This document shows, piece by piece, positions 1 through 7,827 of a DNA stretch of 14,696 nucleotides; positions within the stretch are counted from its first letter, which is position 1, and every line of letters starts with the position of its first letter. A model generated the notes under the pieces. It was not told the DNA's origin. It saw only the letters and a list, made by a program, of their open reading frames with translations, and did not search any database. Source of the stretch: an uncultured Coprococcus sp. (lineage in GTDB: Bacteria; Bacillota; Clostridia; Lachnospirales; Lachnospiraceae); NCBI GenBank assembly GCA_900557435.1, contig USSH01000034.1, forward strand, positions 1 to 14,696. The letters run 5' to 3'. The translations under genes and the position numbers were made by a program.

Positions 1-927
1 CTGGATGATTCAGCGAATGCAGCTGGTATAGCTGTTGTACACAGTGTGTTCAACGTTGCAGCGACACTTCTTCTGCTCCCGTTCTCAGGTGGACTTGAGA
101 AGCTTGCAACGCTCACTGTCAGAGATAAGGATGAGGTGGAGAGGAATACTCCTGCAGAGCTGGAGATGCTCAAGCGTCTGGATGTCAGATTCCTTGAGAA
201 ACCGGCATTTGCTGTTGGACACTGTATAGAGGTCGTAAAATACATGGCTCAGCTTTCAAAGAACAGTGTTGATATGGCACTGTCACTGGTTGATAATTAT
301 GATGAAGCGGTCAGGGATAAGGTTGAGGATCTTGAGGGCATCATAGATACCTATGAGGATGAGGTCGGTTCTTATATGGTAAAGCTCAGCAGCAAAGAGC
401 TCTCCCATGAGGACAGCCAGAAGGTATCGATCGGACTTCATGTCATAGGTGACCTTGAGAGGATGTCTGATCACGCCATAACCATAGCGGATATATGCAG
501 GAAGATGAATGAGGAGGGCGCGTCCTTCTCAGAAAAGGCAAAGTCAGAGCTTGGTGTATACAAGGCTGCAGTTCAGAACATAGTCAGCATGACTGTGGAG
601 GCTTACGACAAAGAAGACCTTCAGGAGGCATCCCATGTGGAGCCGCTTGAGGAAGCCATCAATGAGCTCAACAGCGCGGTTAAGAAGCAGCATATCAAGA
701 GACTTCAGAAGGGCAAATGTACCATTGAGCTCGGAATATCACTGGAGAATCTTATCAATAACTATGAGAGAGTTGCAGACCACTGTTCCAACGTGGCGGT
801 GGCGATGCTCCAGTTAAAATCAGATAACTTTGATACACATGAATATCTGGACAACATGAAGAAGGATTCCAACATAGATTTCCAGAGTATGTACACATAT
901 TACAGAGAGATGTACAAGTTGAAATAA
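1..927 (+). CDS. Na+/phosphate cotransporter, C-terminal part with PhoU-like domain (5' truncated by window)
   Basis: The frame is open from base 1, so the gene begins upstream; the GTG at 46 is an internal valine, not a start. The first ~40 residues contain a His-x-x-Phe-Asn element (HSVFNVAATLLLLPF) followed by the last hydrophobic stretch, as in the second repeat of the Na/Pi cotransporter family (NptA/PF02690 type). The remaining ~260 residues are soluble, helical and rich in Glu/Asp. They carry PhoU-like metal-site motifs: LERMSDHA near fragment residue 155 and YERVADHC near residue 260, giving two three-helix PhoU-like repeats. Known family role: sodium-driven import of inorganic phosphate across the cytoplasmic membrane, with the PhoU tail as a likely regulator. 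A PhoB/PhoR-type pair follows 96 bp downstream, which supports a phosphate role. No convincing terminator separates them, so co-transcription is possible. Confidence 0.88.
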   Translation: MDDSANAAGIAVVHSVFNVAATLLLLPFSGGLEKLATLTVRDKDEVERNTPAELEMLKRLDVRFLEKPAFAVGHCIEVVKYMAQLSKNSVDMALSLVDNYDEAVRDKVEDLEGIIDTYEDEVGSYMVKLSSKELSHEDSQKVSIGLHVIGDLERMSDHAITIADICRKMNEEGASFSEKAKSELGVYKAAVQNIVSMTVEAYDKEDLQEASHVEPLEEAINELNSAVKKQHIKRLQKGKCTIELGISLENLINNYERVADHCSNVAVAMLQLKSDNFDTHEYLDNMKKDSNIDFQSMYTYYREMYKLK

Positions 928-1023
928 TATATGTTTCATAATTAAAGTTAATAAAACAAAAAAATACAATGCGCAGGGTAATACCAAAACGGGTGTTGCG
1001 ATGCTTAGGGAAAGGAGATAGAA

Positions 1024-1698
1024 ATGGCAGTACATATTTATATAGTAGAAGATGATAAGAATATAAGAGAGATAGAGATGTTCGCGCTCAAGAACAGTGG
1101 GTATGCGGTGGAGGAGTTTGAGAATGCAAAATCGTTCTTTTCAAGAATCACTGAGAAGGTTCCTGATCTGGTCCTCCTTGACATCATGCTCCCGGACATG
1201 GATGGTTTGGAGATAGTGAAGAAGCTCAGAAGCAGGCCGGACACGGTGAGAGTCCCAATTATATTGGTGACAGCAAAAACCACGGAACTTGATAAGGTTA
1301 AGGGGCTGGATATAGGCGCTGATGATTATCTCACCAAGCCATTTGGCGTGATGGAGCTCATATCAAGAGTAAAGGCATTGCTCAGAAGAAGCAGGGCACT
1401 TCAGGACGACAAGCAGTTGGTTCTTGGGGGCATTACTCTTGATTCCGAGAGACGAGAGGTGCATGTGGATGGTGAACTGTGTGAGCTTACTTTCAAAGAG
1501 TTTGAGCTTTTGAAGCTTCTCATGGTGAATGCGGGAATAGTCCTTCATAGAGATACGATCATGTCTGATGTGTGGGGGACAGATTATGAGGGGGAGTCCA
1601 GAACCCTCGATATGCATATCAAGACGCTGAGACAGAAACTTGGTGAAGCCGGTAATATGATAAAGACAGTCAGAAATGTAGGATACAAGATGGAGTAA
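1024..1698 (+). CDS. PhoB/OmpR-family response regulator
   Basis: This 224-residue DNA-binding response regulator has the usual length for the family. The receiver domain (about 1-120) shows the acidic pair D10/D11, phosphoacceptor D53 in LLDIMLPDMDG, T83 and K105 in DDYLTKPFG. The C-terminal winged helix (about 130-224) has the OmpR-type TFKEFELLKLL helix and ends in the typical VRNVGYKME wing. The ATG at 1024 follows AAAGGAG at 1011-1017 at good spacing. The kinase gene starts 6 bp after the stop, so the two form a two-component operon. Because the upstream gene is a Na/Pi transporter with a PhoU-like tail, a PhoB-like role in phosphate response is the best guess. OmpR-family members are hard to tell apart by sequence, so no gene symbol is given. 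Confidence 0.93.
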   Translation: MAVHIYIVEDDKNIREIEMFALKNSGYAVEEFENAKSFFSRITEKVPDLVLLDIMLPDMDGLEIVKKLRSRPDTVRVPIILVTAKTTELDKVKGLDIGADDYLTKPFGVMELISRVKALLRRSRALQDDKQLVLGGITLDSERREVHVDGELCELTFKEFELLKLLMVNAGIVLHRDTIMSDVWGTDYEGESRTLDMHIKTLRQKLGEAGNMIKTVRNVGYKME

Positions 1699-1704
1699 AC
1701 TGAT

Positions 1705-3069
1705 ATGGAAAAAAACAATGATATCAGACTGAAGAGGGTTATAAATTTTGAATTTATTACTTTTACACTTGTGGCAATTGTCGTCACAATGACACTTTCC
1801 ACCATGATTTTTTATGAGGTATACAAATCAGAGATCATAAGAGACCTTCAGAATTATGCCAGGGTGCTGAAAAGTACCGGAGAATTTGACAGTGATGACA
1901 TCTCGCAGTATAAGGATACAAACAATAAAGACATTAGGCTTACACTTATAAATGAGGATGGAAGCGTTTTGTATGACAGCTGGGCTGATGAGACGACTAT
2001 GCAGAATCATCTGGACAGACCTGAGATAGCTGAAGCTTTTGATTCGGGAGAGGGACAGGAGATACGAAAGTCCGAAACCTTGAATAAGAGTACTTATTAT
2101 TATGCTATACGCCTGAATTCAGGCAGGGTGCTGCGAATAGCCAGAGAATCAAACAACGTCCTCAGCATGTTCCTTGCAGCGGTACCTGCGATGCTGATAG
2201 TCGTGGTTCTTTTGGTGACGGTTACCATCATTGTCACTCACTATCTGACAAGAAATATCATAAAACCTATTGAGCAGATGGCAAATAACCTGGACGATGA
2301 TGCACATATAGTTGCATATAAGGAGATGCGGCCATTCGTTGACATGATACAGAAGCAGCATGCAGATATAGTGAAGAGTTCCCAGATGAGACAGGAGTTT
2401 ACGGCAAATGTGTCGCATGAGCTCAAAACTCCGCTCACATCAATATCTGGTTATTCAGAACTCATAGAGACTGGTATGGCGACTGAGGCGGATGTGCACC
2501 ATTTTGCTACGGAGATACACAAGAACTCCAATAGACTTCTGACGCTCATAAATGATATAATCAGGCTCTCAGAGCTTGATGTATCAGAGGACACCCCGGT
2601 GATGGAGAAGGTAGATCTTGCAGTAATAGCACGGACAGCCACGGACATGCTGGCGATAAATGCGGAAAAGAATAGTGTGAAACTAAGCTATGAGGGCAGC
2701 CATGGATATATATATGCAAACAAGATGATGATGGAGGAGCTTGTATATAATCTTACGGATAATGCCATCAGGTATAATAATAAAAATGGAAGTGTCAGTG
2801 TCAGGGTGAATACTGATGATGGAAAAGTTGTTCTCAGGGTTAAAGATACAGGAATAGGAATACCTAAGGAACATCAGGAGAGAATATTTGAGAGGTTCTA
2901 CAGAGTTGACAAGAGCCGATCCAAATCAACAGGAGGTACAGGACTCGGACTTGCCATAGTGAAGCATATAGTCGCGCGCAACAATGCACAGCTAGACATG
3001 TTCAGCGAGCCGGGTAAAGGCACTGATATAACAGTGACATTCGACGAATATAGGAAAGATGGAGAATGA
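1705..3069 (+). CDS. PhoR-like sensor histidine kinase
   Basis: This 454-residue membrane kinase has TM1 at about 14-37, an extracytoplasmic sensor loop at about 38-154, TM2 at about 155-180, a short HAMP-like linker, and then a catalytic core. The H-box is SHELKTPLTSISGY with phosphoacceptor His238. The N-box (ELVYNLTDNAIRYNN), G1 (DTGIGIP), F-box (ERFYRVD) and G2 (GGTGLGLAI) are all intact, so the protein should be active. The sensor loop contains LTLINEDGSVLYDSWAD, typical of PhoR-type periplasmic PAS-like domains in Firmicutes. The start lies 6 bp after the regulator stop, and its GGAG (1691-1694) lies inside the end of the regulator gene, suggesting translational coupling. It presumably phosphorylates the adjacent regulator. 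The signal sensed is inferred from context as phosphate-related, not shown by the sequence. Confidence 0.93.
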   Translation: MEKNNDIRLKRVINFEFITFTLVAIVVTMTLSTMIFYEVYKSEIIRDLQNYARVLKSTGEFDSDDISQYKDTNNKDIRLTLINEDGSVLYDSWADETTMQNHLDRPEIAEAFDSGEGQEIRKSETLNKSTYYYAIRLNSGRVLRIARESNNVLSMFLAAVPAMLIVVVLLVTVTIIVTHYLTRNIIKPIEQMANNLDDDAHIVAYKEMRPFVDMIQKQHADIVKSSQMRQEFTANVSHELKTPLTSISGYSELIETGMATEADVHHFATEIHKNSNRLLTLINDIIRLSELDVSEDTPVMEKVDLAVIARTATDMLAINAEKNSVKLSYEGSHGYIYANKMMMEELVYNLTDNAIRYNNKNGSVSVRVNTDDGKVVLRVKDTGIGIPKEHQERIFERFYRVDKSRSKSTGGTGLGLAIVKHIVARNNAQLDMFSEPGKGTDITVTFDEYRKDGE

Positions 3070-3160
3070 TATAGGTGAAATCAATGAATATAGGGTTTTG
3101 CTGGTGTCAAAGAATAAAATAGATGCTATGATAAAAAGGAGCCTGGTGGAAGTGTATTAG
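3059..3160 (+). pseudogene. Possible stump of a receiver-domain gene (33-codon ORF)
   Basis: An ATG at 3059 overlaps the last codons of the kinase gene in another frame and opens a 33-codon ORF ending in TAG at 3158-3160. Its middle reads YRVLLVSKNKIDAMIKRSL, which resembles strand 1 and helix 1 of a receiver or similar Rossmann-like domain. The frame ends abruptly inside a terminator-like inverted repeat. Overlap with the kinase end is what a third operon gene would show, so this may be the 5' remnant of a deleted gene. It could equally be chance coding in a spacer. No ribosome binding site distinct from GGAAAGATGG is seen. Confidence 0.25.
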
Positions 3161-3171
3161 CCAGACTCCTT
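3136..3171 (+). terminator. Terminator-like hairpin after the two-component operon
   Basis: AAGGAG (3136-3141) pairs with CTCCTT (3166-3171) and CTGG (3143-3146) pairs with CCAG (3161-3164), with one C/A mismatch and a 14-base loop. The stem is good but it is followed by TAATATATTGG rather than a clean T-run, so termination may be weak. Its place, just after the histidine kinase, fits the end of the operon. Confidence 0.45.
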
Positions 3172-3474
3172 AATATATTGGTATTCACACACACCGACAT
3201 TAAGTTCGAAAATATGTGAAATGTTCTGAATTTATTATTATAATACAGTATGTTACGAAAAAAATCAAGAGCTAATTATGCAAAGCTGACAATGATAGTT
3301 GTGTATAATTGACAAAAAGACACCGGGATAGACTAGAAAGTTAGATATATTACCAAAGAGATTTATGAAATGGTGGGATATAGCACATTGCCATAAGTGG
3401 ATCTTGGTTAACAAAGCCTTGAATATTGAATTTTATAGTATTACTATATGGTCTTGAATAAGGAGAGTGAGAGT
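3161..3474. other. AT-rich spacer and long leader upstream of the BMP-family gene
   Basis: I see no gene here. The spacer holds several promoter-like boxes: TATAAT at 3239-3244 and again at 3304-3309, and a perfect TTGACA at 3309-3314. None pairs with a good partner at 16-18 bp: the TTGACA is followed only by TAGACT at a 14-bp spacing. The promoter for the downstream gene probably lies here, giving a leader of about 110-230 nt. I found no convincing riboswitch fold or terminator in it. Confidence 0.4.
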
Positions 3475-5433
3475 ATGTCAGCAAACGAATATTTAAAAGC
3501 TCAGAAGCTTGGTGAGAAGAGATATCAGGCAGCAGTGGCAAAAAATGAATATCCATATCTTCCGGTTCTGGACGAGATAATATCACCATCAGATACAGTG
3601 GGTGAAGTGAATCTTGGACTTCAGACGATATCACTAGACAGAGTGGTAGGTACCGCGACTGCGGCAAGGACAACAGCGTTTGCAAGTAATTTTATGCCGA
3701 TCTTGGATTGCCATACGGAGTTTGGAATGAAGTGGGCAGCCCTTTGTGAATCACATATTGAGGAAGGTATTCATGACCCCATAAAGGTCTATGAATACAT
3801 GAATAAATTTTATGTAGTAGAAGGCAATAAGAGAGTGAGTGTGCTCAAGTACTTTGGTGCGGATTCTGTCCCAGCCATGGTGACGAGAAAGATTCCTAGA
3901 AAGACCGACTCTCTTGAAAATAAGATATATTTTGAATTTGTAGATTTCCATAAGCAGACAGGGATCAATTATGTCTATTTCTCACAGCTTGGCGGATATG
4001 ATAAGCTGAGGGAACGTATAGGCATCACAAAGGATTCCAATTTTACAGAGGATGAAAGGCTTGATTTCAACTCGGCGCATCTTGCATTTGAGAAGGCATA
4101 TCTGGCAAAGAAGGGCAGTGAAGATCTGACGATCACTGTCGATGATGCCATGCTTGTATTTCTCAATGTTTATGGTTACGAGAGCTTGAAACAGATGTCA
4201 GCAGCTCAGGTAAAGGATAGTGTTGACAAGATATGGAACGAGATTATCTTGGTAAACACTAAAAAAGACCAGACTGTTCTGCCTAAGCTTGATCCTGTTG
4301 AACCTAAGAAATCAATCCTGGATATGGTTATCAGACCATCAGGTCCATCCAACCTCAAGGTTGCATTTGTGTATGACAAAACCCCGGCCAATTCGGTATG
4401 GACATACAGCCATGAACTGGGTAGAATGGATATGGAAAATAAGCTTGGTGATTCTGTGGACAGCAGAACTTTCTGCAATGTGGATACACAGACAAAGCTT
4501 GTGGAGTGTCTGAACAGATTGGTCGATGAAAAGTATGATGTCATATTCACCACAGGTCCGGAGATGCTGCCTGAAGCGCTTAAAGTGGCAGTTCTCCATC
4601 CTGAGATAAAGATACTCAATTGTTCACTGAGTCTTGCAAACAGTCATGTCAGAACATATTATGCCAGAATGTACGAGGTTAAGTTCCTGACAGGAATGAT
4701 CGCAGGAAGCCTGTGCGCAGATGGACAGATAGGCTATGTGGCTGATTATCCGATATTTGGAACTACAGCGAATATCAATGCATTTGCCATAGGTGCCAGA
4801 ATGGTTAATCCGAGAGCGAAGATATATCTGCAGTGGACAAAAGTCAAGGGCGCGGATCCACAGAAATTTTTCGAGAAAAATGGAATAACATATATTTCGG
4901 ATAGAGATATGATCATGCCAGATGATGCATCACGTAATTTTGGATTGTATCATTATGATCAGAATGGAGAAGTTGTGAACTTAGCCATGCCTTTTTATAA
5001 CTGGGGAGCGTTTTATGAGAGAATCCTCAGATCCGTACTGGAGGGCAACTGGAAGCAGGAGGAGAAGAACGAGACTGGCAATGCAGTCAGCTACTGGTGG
5101 GGAATGTCTGCCGGCATAGTTGACGTTATCTGTTCAAAGCATCTTCCAGCAGGAACACAGAAGCTCATATCTGTGATGACTAACCTTATAAGAGAAGGAG
5201 CTATCACTCCGTTTAGTGGTAAGCTCACATCACAGAATGGTATAGTGAGAAATGAAGACGATGGCGCGATGCTTCATGAGGATATCCTCAAGATGGATTG
5301 GCTGGCAGAGAATGTAGTGGGAATGCTTCCTACGGACGACGATCTCGTGGATGAGGCCAAGACGGTTGTAGCATTGCAGGGCGTTGATACACCTGAGAGT
5401 CTTGAGCTTAAGTCTGTTCCAGAGGTAAAGTAA
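3475..5433 (+). CDS. BMP/PnrA-like ligand-binding protein with N-terminal ParB-like domain, no signal peptide
   Basis: The protein has 652 residues. The ATG at 3475 is chosen because AAGGAG (3460-3465) sits 9 nt before it; an in-frame ATG at 3448 lies upstream of that site and lacks one. Residues about 98-140 (DPIKVYEYMNKFYVVEGNKR, then VSVLKYFG) match the pattern of ParB/Srx-like domains, with EGNKR in place of the GHRR-type box. Residues about 293-585 resemble the BMP/PnrA family of nucleoside-binding lipoproteins (KVAFVYD, VIFTTGPEM, GQIGYVADYPIFGTTANINAFAIGA). Classical members are exported lipoproteins feeding an ABC importer. This one has a charged N-terminus, no lipobox, no membrane helix and no permease or ATPase gene nearby, so it should be cytosolic. 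A sensor or regulator of a nucleoside-like ligand is my inference. A metallophosphoesterase gene follows after 38 bp and may share the transcript. Confidence 0.82.
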   Translation: MSANEYLKAQKLGEKRYQAAVAKNEYPYLPVLDEIISPSDTVGEVNLGLQTISLDRVVGTATAARTTAFASNFMPILDCHTEFGMKWAALCESHIEEGIHDPIKVYEYMNKFYVVEGNKRVSVLKYFGADSVPAMVTRKIPRKTDSLENKIYFEFVDFHKQTGINYVYFSQLGGYDKLRERIGITKDSNFTEDERLDFNSAHLAFEKAYLAKKGSEDLTITVDDAMLVFLNVYGYESLKQMSAAQVKDSVDKIWNEIILVNTKKDQTVLPKLDPVEPKKSILDMVIRPSGPSNLKVAFVYDKTPANSVWTYSHELGRMDMENKLGDSVDSRTFCNVDTQTKLVECLNRLVDEKYDVIFTTGPEMLPEALKVAVLHPEIKILNCSLSLANSHVRTYYARMYEVKFLTGMIAGSLCADGQIGYVADYPIFGTTANINAFAIGARMVNPRAKIYLQWTKVKGADPQKFFEKNGITYISDRDMIMPDDASRNFGLYHYDQNGEVVNLAMPFYNWGAFYERILRSVLEGNWKQEEKNETGNAVSYWWGMSAGIVDVICSKHLPAGTQKLISVMTNLIREGAITPFSGKLTSQNGIVRNEDDGAMLHEDILKMDWLAENVVGMLPTDDDLVDEAKTVVALQGVDTPESLELKSVPEVK

Positions 5434-5471
5434 TATACAGAAGATATGGGTAGTACAGGGGTAGTAGACAC

Positions 5472-6068
5472 GTGAAGATTTTGTTGTTGGCGGATGAAGA
5501 ATCCAAATATTTATATGATTTTTTTGATAAGAGCAAGCTTGAGGGGATAGACCTGATAATTTCGTGTGGCGATCTGTCACCGAATTATCTGTCATTCCTC
5601 GCAACATTCAGCAGTGTGCCGATACTGTACGTGCATGGGAATCACGATGTGTGTTATAAGGACACGCCTCCAGGGGGCTGCACTTGTATAGATGGGAAAT
5701 TATATGAATACAAGGGCGTTCGGATCTTGGGACTTGGCGGATCTATGGAGTACAAATATGGCGGTGCTGATCATCAGTACTCAGAGCGGGCTATGAGAAA
5801 AAGAATAAGAAAACTGGGACCAAAGATAAAGTGGAAAAAGGGCTTTGATATTCTGGTAACGCATTCCCCTGCATACAGGATAAATGATTCTGAAGATATT
5901 CCACATACAGGTTTCAAATGCTTCAGGACGCTCATGGAAAAGTATAAGCCGAAGTATTTTGTGCACGGTCATGTTCATATCAATTATGGCAGAGACTTTG
6001 TGCGGGAGTCCAAATATCAGGACACGACCATCATCAATGCCTATGAGAGATATATCATAGAGATATAG
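5472..6068 (+). CDS. Calcineurin-like metallophosphoesterase
   Basis: This 198-residue cytosolic protein has a GTG start at 5472, preceded by AGGGG (5457-5461) at 10 nt. Metallophosphoesterase motifs are in order: D8 in LLADEES, GD at 33-34 in SCGDLSPNYL, GNHD at 56-59, TH at 130-131 in VTHSP, and GHVH at 166-169. The first motif is D-E-E rather than the usual D-x-H, so one metal ligand is changed. All other ligands are present, so a hydrolase acting on a phosphate ester is still likely, with unknown substrate. The GLGGS stretch (87-91) and the H-x-GF-x-CF stretch (145-151) are typical of a compact Firmicutes subfamily. It lies 38 bp after the ParB-like/BMP gene with no terminator between, so the two are probably co-expressed. 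A terminator-like hairpin follows. Confidence 0.85.
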   Translation: MKILLLADEESKYLYDFFDKSKLEGIDLIISCGDLSPNYLSFLATFSSVPILYVHGNHDVCYKDTPPGGCTCIDGKLYEYKGVRILGLGGSMEYKYGGADHQYSERAMRKRIRKLGPKIKWKKGFDILVTHSPAYRINDSEDIPHTGFKCFRTLMEKYKPKYFVHGHVHINYGRDFVRESKYQDTTIINAYERYIIEI

Positions 6069-6154
6069 GACGTGTACAGGTATGGAAATAAAGTAGAAAA
6101 GTAGAATTATTTGAATCAGTAGAATTAGAAAAAATAATATATTTGCGGAAAAGA

Positions 6155-6187
6155 CAGTAATAAATCAATTTTATTGCTGCCTTTCTT
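6155..6187 (+). terminator. Rho-independent-like terminator after the phosphoesterase gene
   Basis: CAGTAATAAA (6155-6164) pairs with TTTATTGCTG (6170-6179) across a 5-base loop, with one G-T wobble, followed by CCTTTCTT. The stem is AT-rich, so it is of medium strength. Confidence 0.5.
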
Positions 6188-6214
6188 GCGAAAACGGAGT
6201 TTTTTTGGTAAACT
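6186..6214 (+). promoter_or_regulatory. Candidate sigma-A promoter for citrate synthase
   Basis: TTGCGA (6186-6191) and TAAACT (6209-6214) are 17 bp apart, about 60 bp before the start. A second possible pair, TTAACA (6223-6228) and TATATA (6245-6250) with 16 bp, lies closer but would leave almost no leader before the ribosome binding site at 6259-6264. Neither is a perfect match. Confidence 0.35.
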
Positions 6215-6273
6215 GTGTGAAGTTAACAAATTTGTATATAAAAGTATATAGAATAAGAAGGGAGACATGAGGT

Positions 6274-7632
6274 TTGGAGAAGAATAGCGAGGAATATAAC
6301 AGAATACTTGGTGAGCTTGCGGGTTATTGCAATGAATCCGGCAAGATAGACCAGAACCTCTATGTCAACTATGACGTAAAGAGAGGACTCAGAGATTCTA
6401 CAGGAAAGGGAGTCCTTACAGGTCTGACAGAGATATCAGATGTCATAGGCTATGATGTTGTGGATGGTGAGAGAGTACCAACAGACGGACGCCTGTATTA
6501 TCAGGGATATAATGTGGAGGATCTCGAAAGAGGCTTCCATGGCAGTAAGTTCGGATTTGAGGAGACTATTTACCTTCTCTTGTTCGGTAAACTGCCAAAT
6601 GAGCAGCAGTTTAAAAGATTTGTAGAACTGATGGAATGCTATAGAGAGCTTCCAAGAAAGTTTACAAGAGATGTGATTCTCAAGGCGCCTAGTAAGAATA
6701 TGATGAATGTTCTTCAGCGATGAGTACTCACGTTGTACTCATACGATGACAATCCGGACGACATAAAGATAGAGAATGTACTTCGCCAGTGCATGGAACT
6801 TATAGCGCAGTTCCCGATCATAGCTGCATACGGTTATCAGGGCTATAAGCACTATTTCCATGACATGAGTCTTGTAATACACAATCCAAAGCCGGGGCTT
6901 TCTACTGCGGAAAACTTTCTCAGACTTATAAGAACAGACAAGAAGTATACTGAGCTTGAGGCTCAGGTTCTTGATATATGTCTTGTTATACACGCGGAGC
7001 ACGGTGGTGGAAATAACTCGACATTTACGACACACGTTGTATCATCCACGGGTACAGACACATATTCGGCTGTTGCCAGCTCACTTGGATCTTTAAAGGG
7101 TCCAAAGCACGGCGGTGCCAACCTCAAGGTACAGCAGATGTTCGATGACCTCAAGACACATGTTAAGAACTGGGAAGATGAAGCTGAGCTTGAAGAGTAT
7201 CTCACAGGACTTCTCGACAAGAAGGGATTCGATCATTCCGGACTTATATATGGAATGGGACATGCGGTGTATACGAACTCTGATCCACGTGCCAGAATAC
7301 TCAAGGGATATGCCGAGAGACTTGCAAAGGAAAAGGGAAGAACAAAGGAATTTGAGCTGTACAGATCAGTTGAACAGATATCAGGAAGACTGCTGGCTGC
7401 CAGAAGACGAAGCGGCAAACCTATATCTGCCAATGTAGATTTTTATAGTGGATTTGTGTACAGTATGCTTGGAATACCTATTGAGCTGTTCACACCTATA
7501 TTTGCAATTGCGCGTATAGCTGGATGGTCAGCCCACAGAATAGAGGAGCTTGTGAATGCGGGCAAGATCATCAGACCTGCATACAAGTATGTAGGAACAC
7601 ACAGAGAATATCTGCCGATGGAAGATAGATAA
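6274..7632 (+). pseudogene. Citrate synthase, interrupted by an in-frame TGA
   Basis: Two ORFs in the same frame, 6274-6720 and 6724-7632, are split only by TGA at 6721-6723. Read through, they give a 452-residue Firmicutes-type citrate synthase (acetyl-CoA + oxaloacetate to citrate). The TTG start at 6274 is 9 nt after AGGGAG; the ATG at 6266 hits a stop after six codons and lies too close to that site. Around the stop, LQR-stop-VLTLYSYDDNPDD matches the family pattern R-S-V-L-x-L-Y-S-Y-D as I recall it, so the TGA stands where Ser is expected; TCA to TGA is one change. The catalytic residues lie in the second part: H243 (HAEHGGGNNS), H330 (GMGHAVYT) and D389 (NVDFYSG). Translation stopping at the TGA would yield a 149-residue inactive fragment. 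No convincing ribosome binding site precedes the second part. Possible explanations are a recent nonsense mutation, a sequencing error or readthrough. Confidence 0.9.
6718..6745 (+). repeat. Palindrome/hairpin containing the citrate synthase TGA
   Basis: ATGAGTAC (6720-6727) and GTACTCAT (6735-6742) form a perfect 8-bp stem around the 7-base loop TCACGTT. Two more pairs (C6718/G6745 and G6719/C6744) follow past a bulged A. In addition TGAGTACTCA (6721-6730) is a perfect 10-bp palindrome. The middle base of the stop codon, G6722, takes part in both. Confidence 0.8.
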
Positions 7633-7670
7633 TGTATGTATAAAGGTCAAACACGTGTGATAAAGTAAGA

Positions 7671-7723
7671 AAATGTGCAGCGCTTCAACTGTCGGCTGGC
7701 AGGTTGGGGCGCTGTGCGCATTT
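7671..7723 (+). terminator. Long hairpin, likely terminator of citrate synthase
   Basis: CAGCGC (7678-7683) pairs with GCGCTG (7709-7714). The outer arms AAATG (7671-7675) and CATTT (7719-7723) pair as well, with two wobbles and a 2-base bulge between. The loop region has a further partial stem (CAACTG with CAGGTTG). The 3' T-run is only three bases, so this is not a textbook terminator, but its place 39 bp after the stop codon fits. Confidence 0.5.
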
Positions 7724-7827
7724 AAATATAAATGACAGCAGCGCGTGCCGGATGCATTATAAGCCGCAGAAGATAAAGTGGCTCCAAAACTACAATCGGC
7801 GGATATACAAGGAGATGACAATATATC

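Noticed and set aside
3309..3334. Perfect TTGACA as -35 box of a promoter
   Set aside because: The only -10-like box, TAGACT, is 14 bp away, too close; at 16-18 bp nothing resembles TATAAT.
3448..3474. Upstream ATG at 3448 as start of the ParB-like/BMP gene
   Set aside because: The AAGGAG at 3460-3465 lies between this ATG and the one at 3475, so it serves 3475.
4206..4619. 137-codon minus-strand ORF
   Set aside because: It is a shadow of the ParB-like/BMP gene with low-complexity Ser/Leu content and no motif.
6266..6286. ATG at 6266 as start of citrate synthase
   Set aside because: It meets TAG after six codons and lies 1 nt from the ribosome binding site; the TTG at 6274 is in the right frame and spacing.
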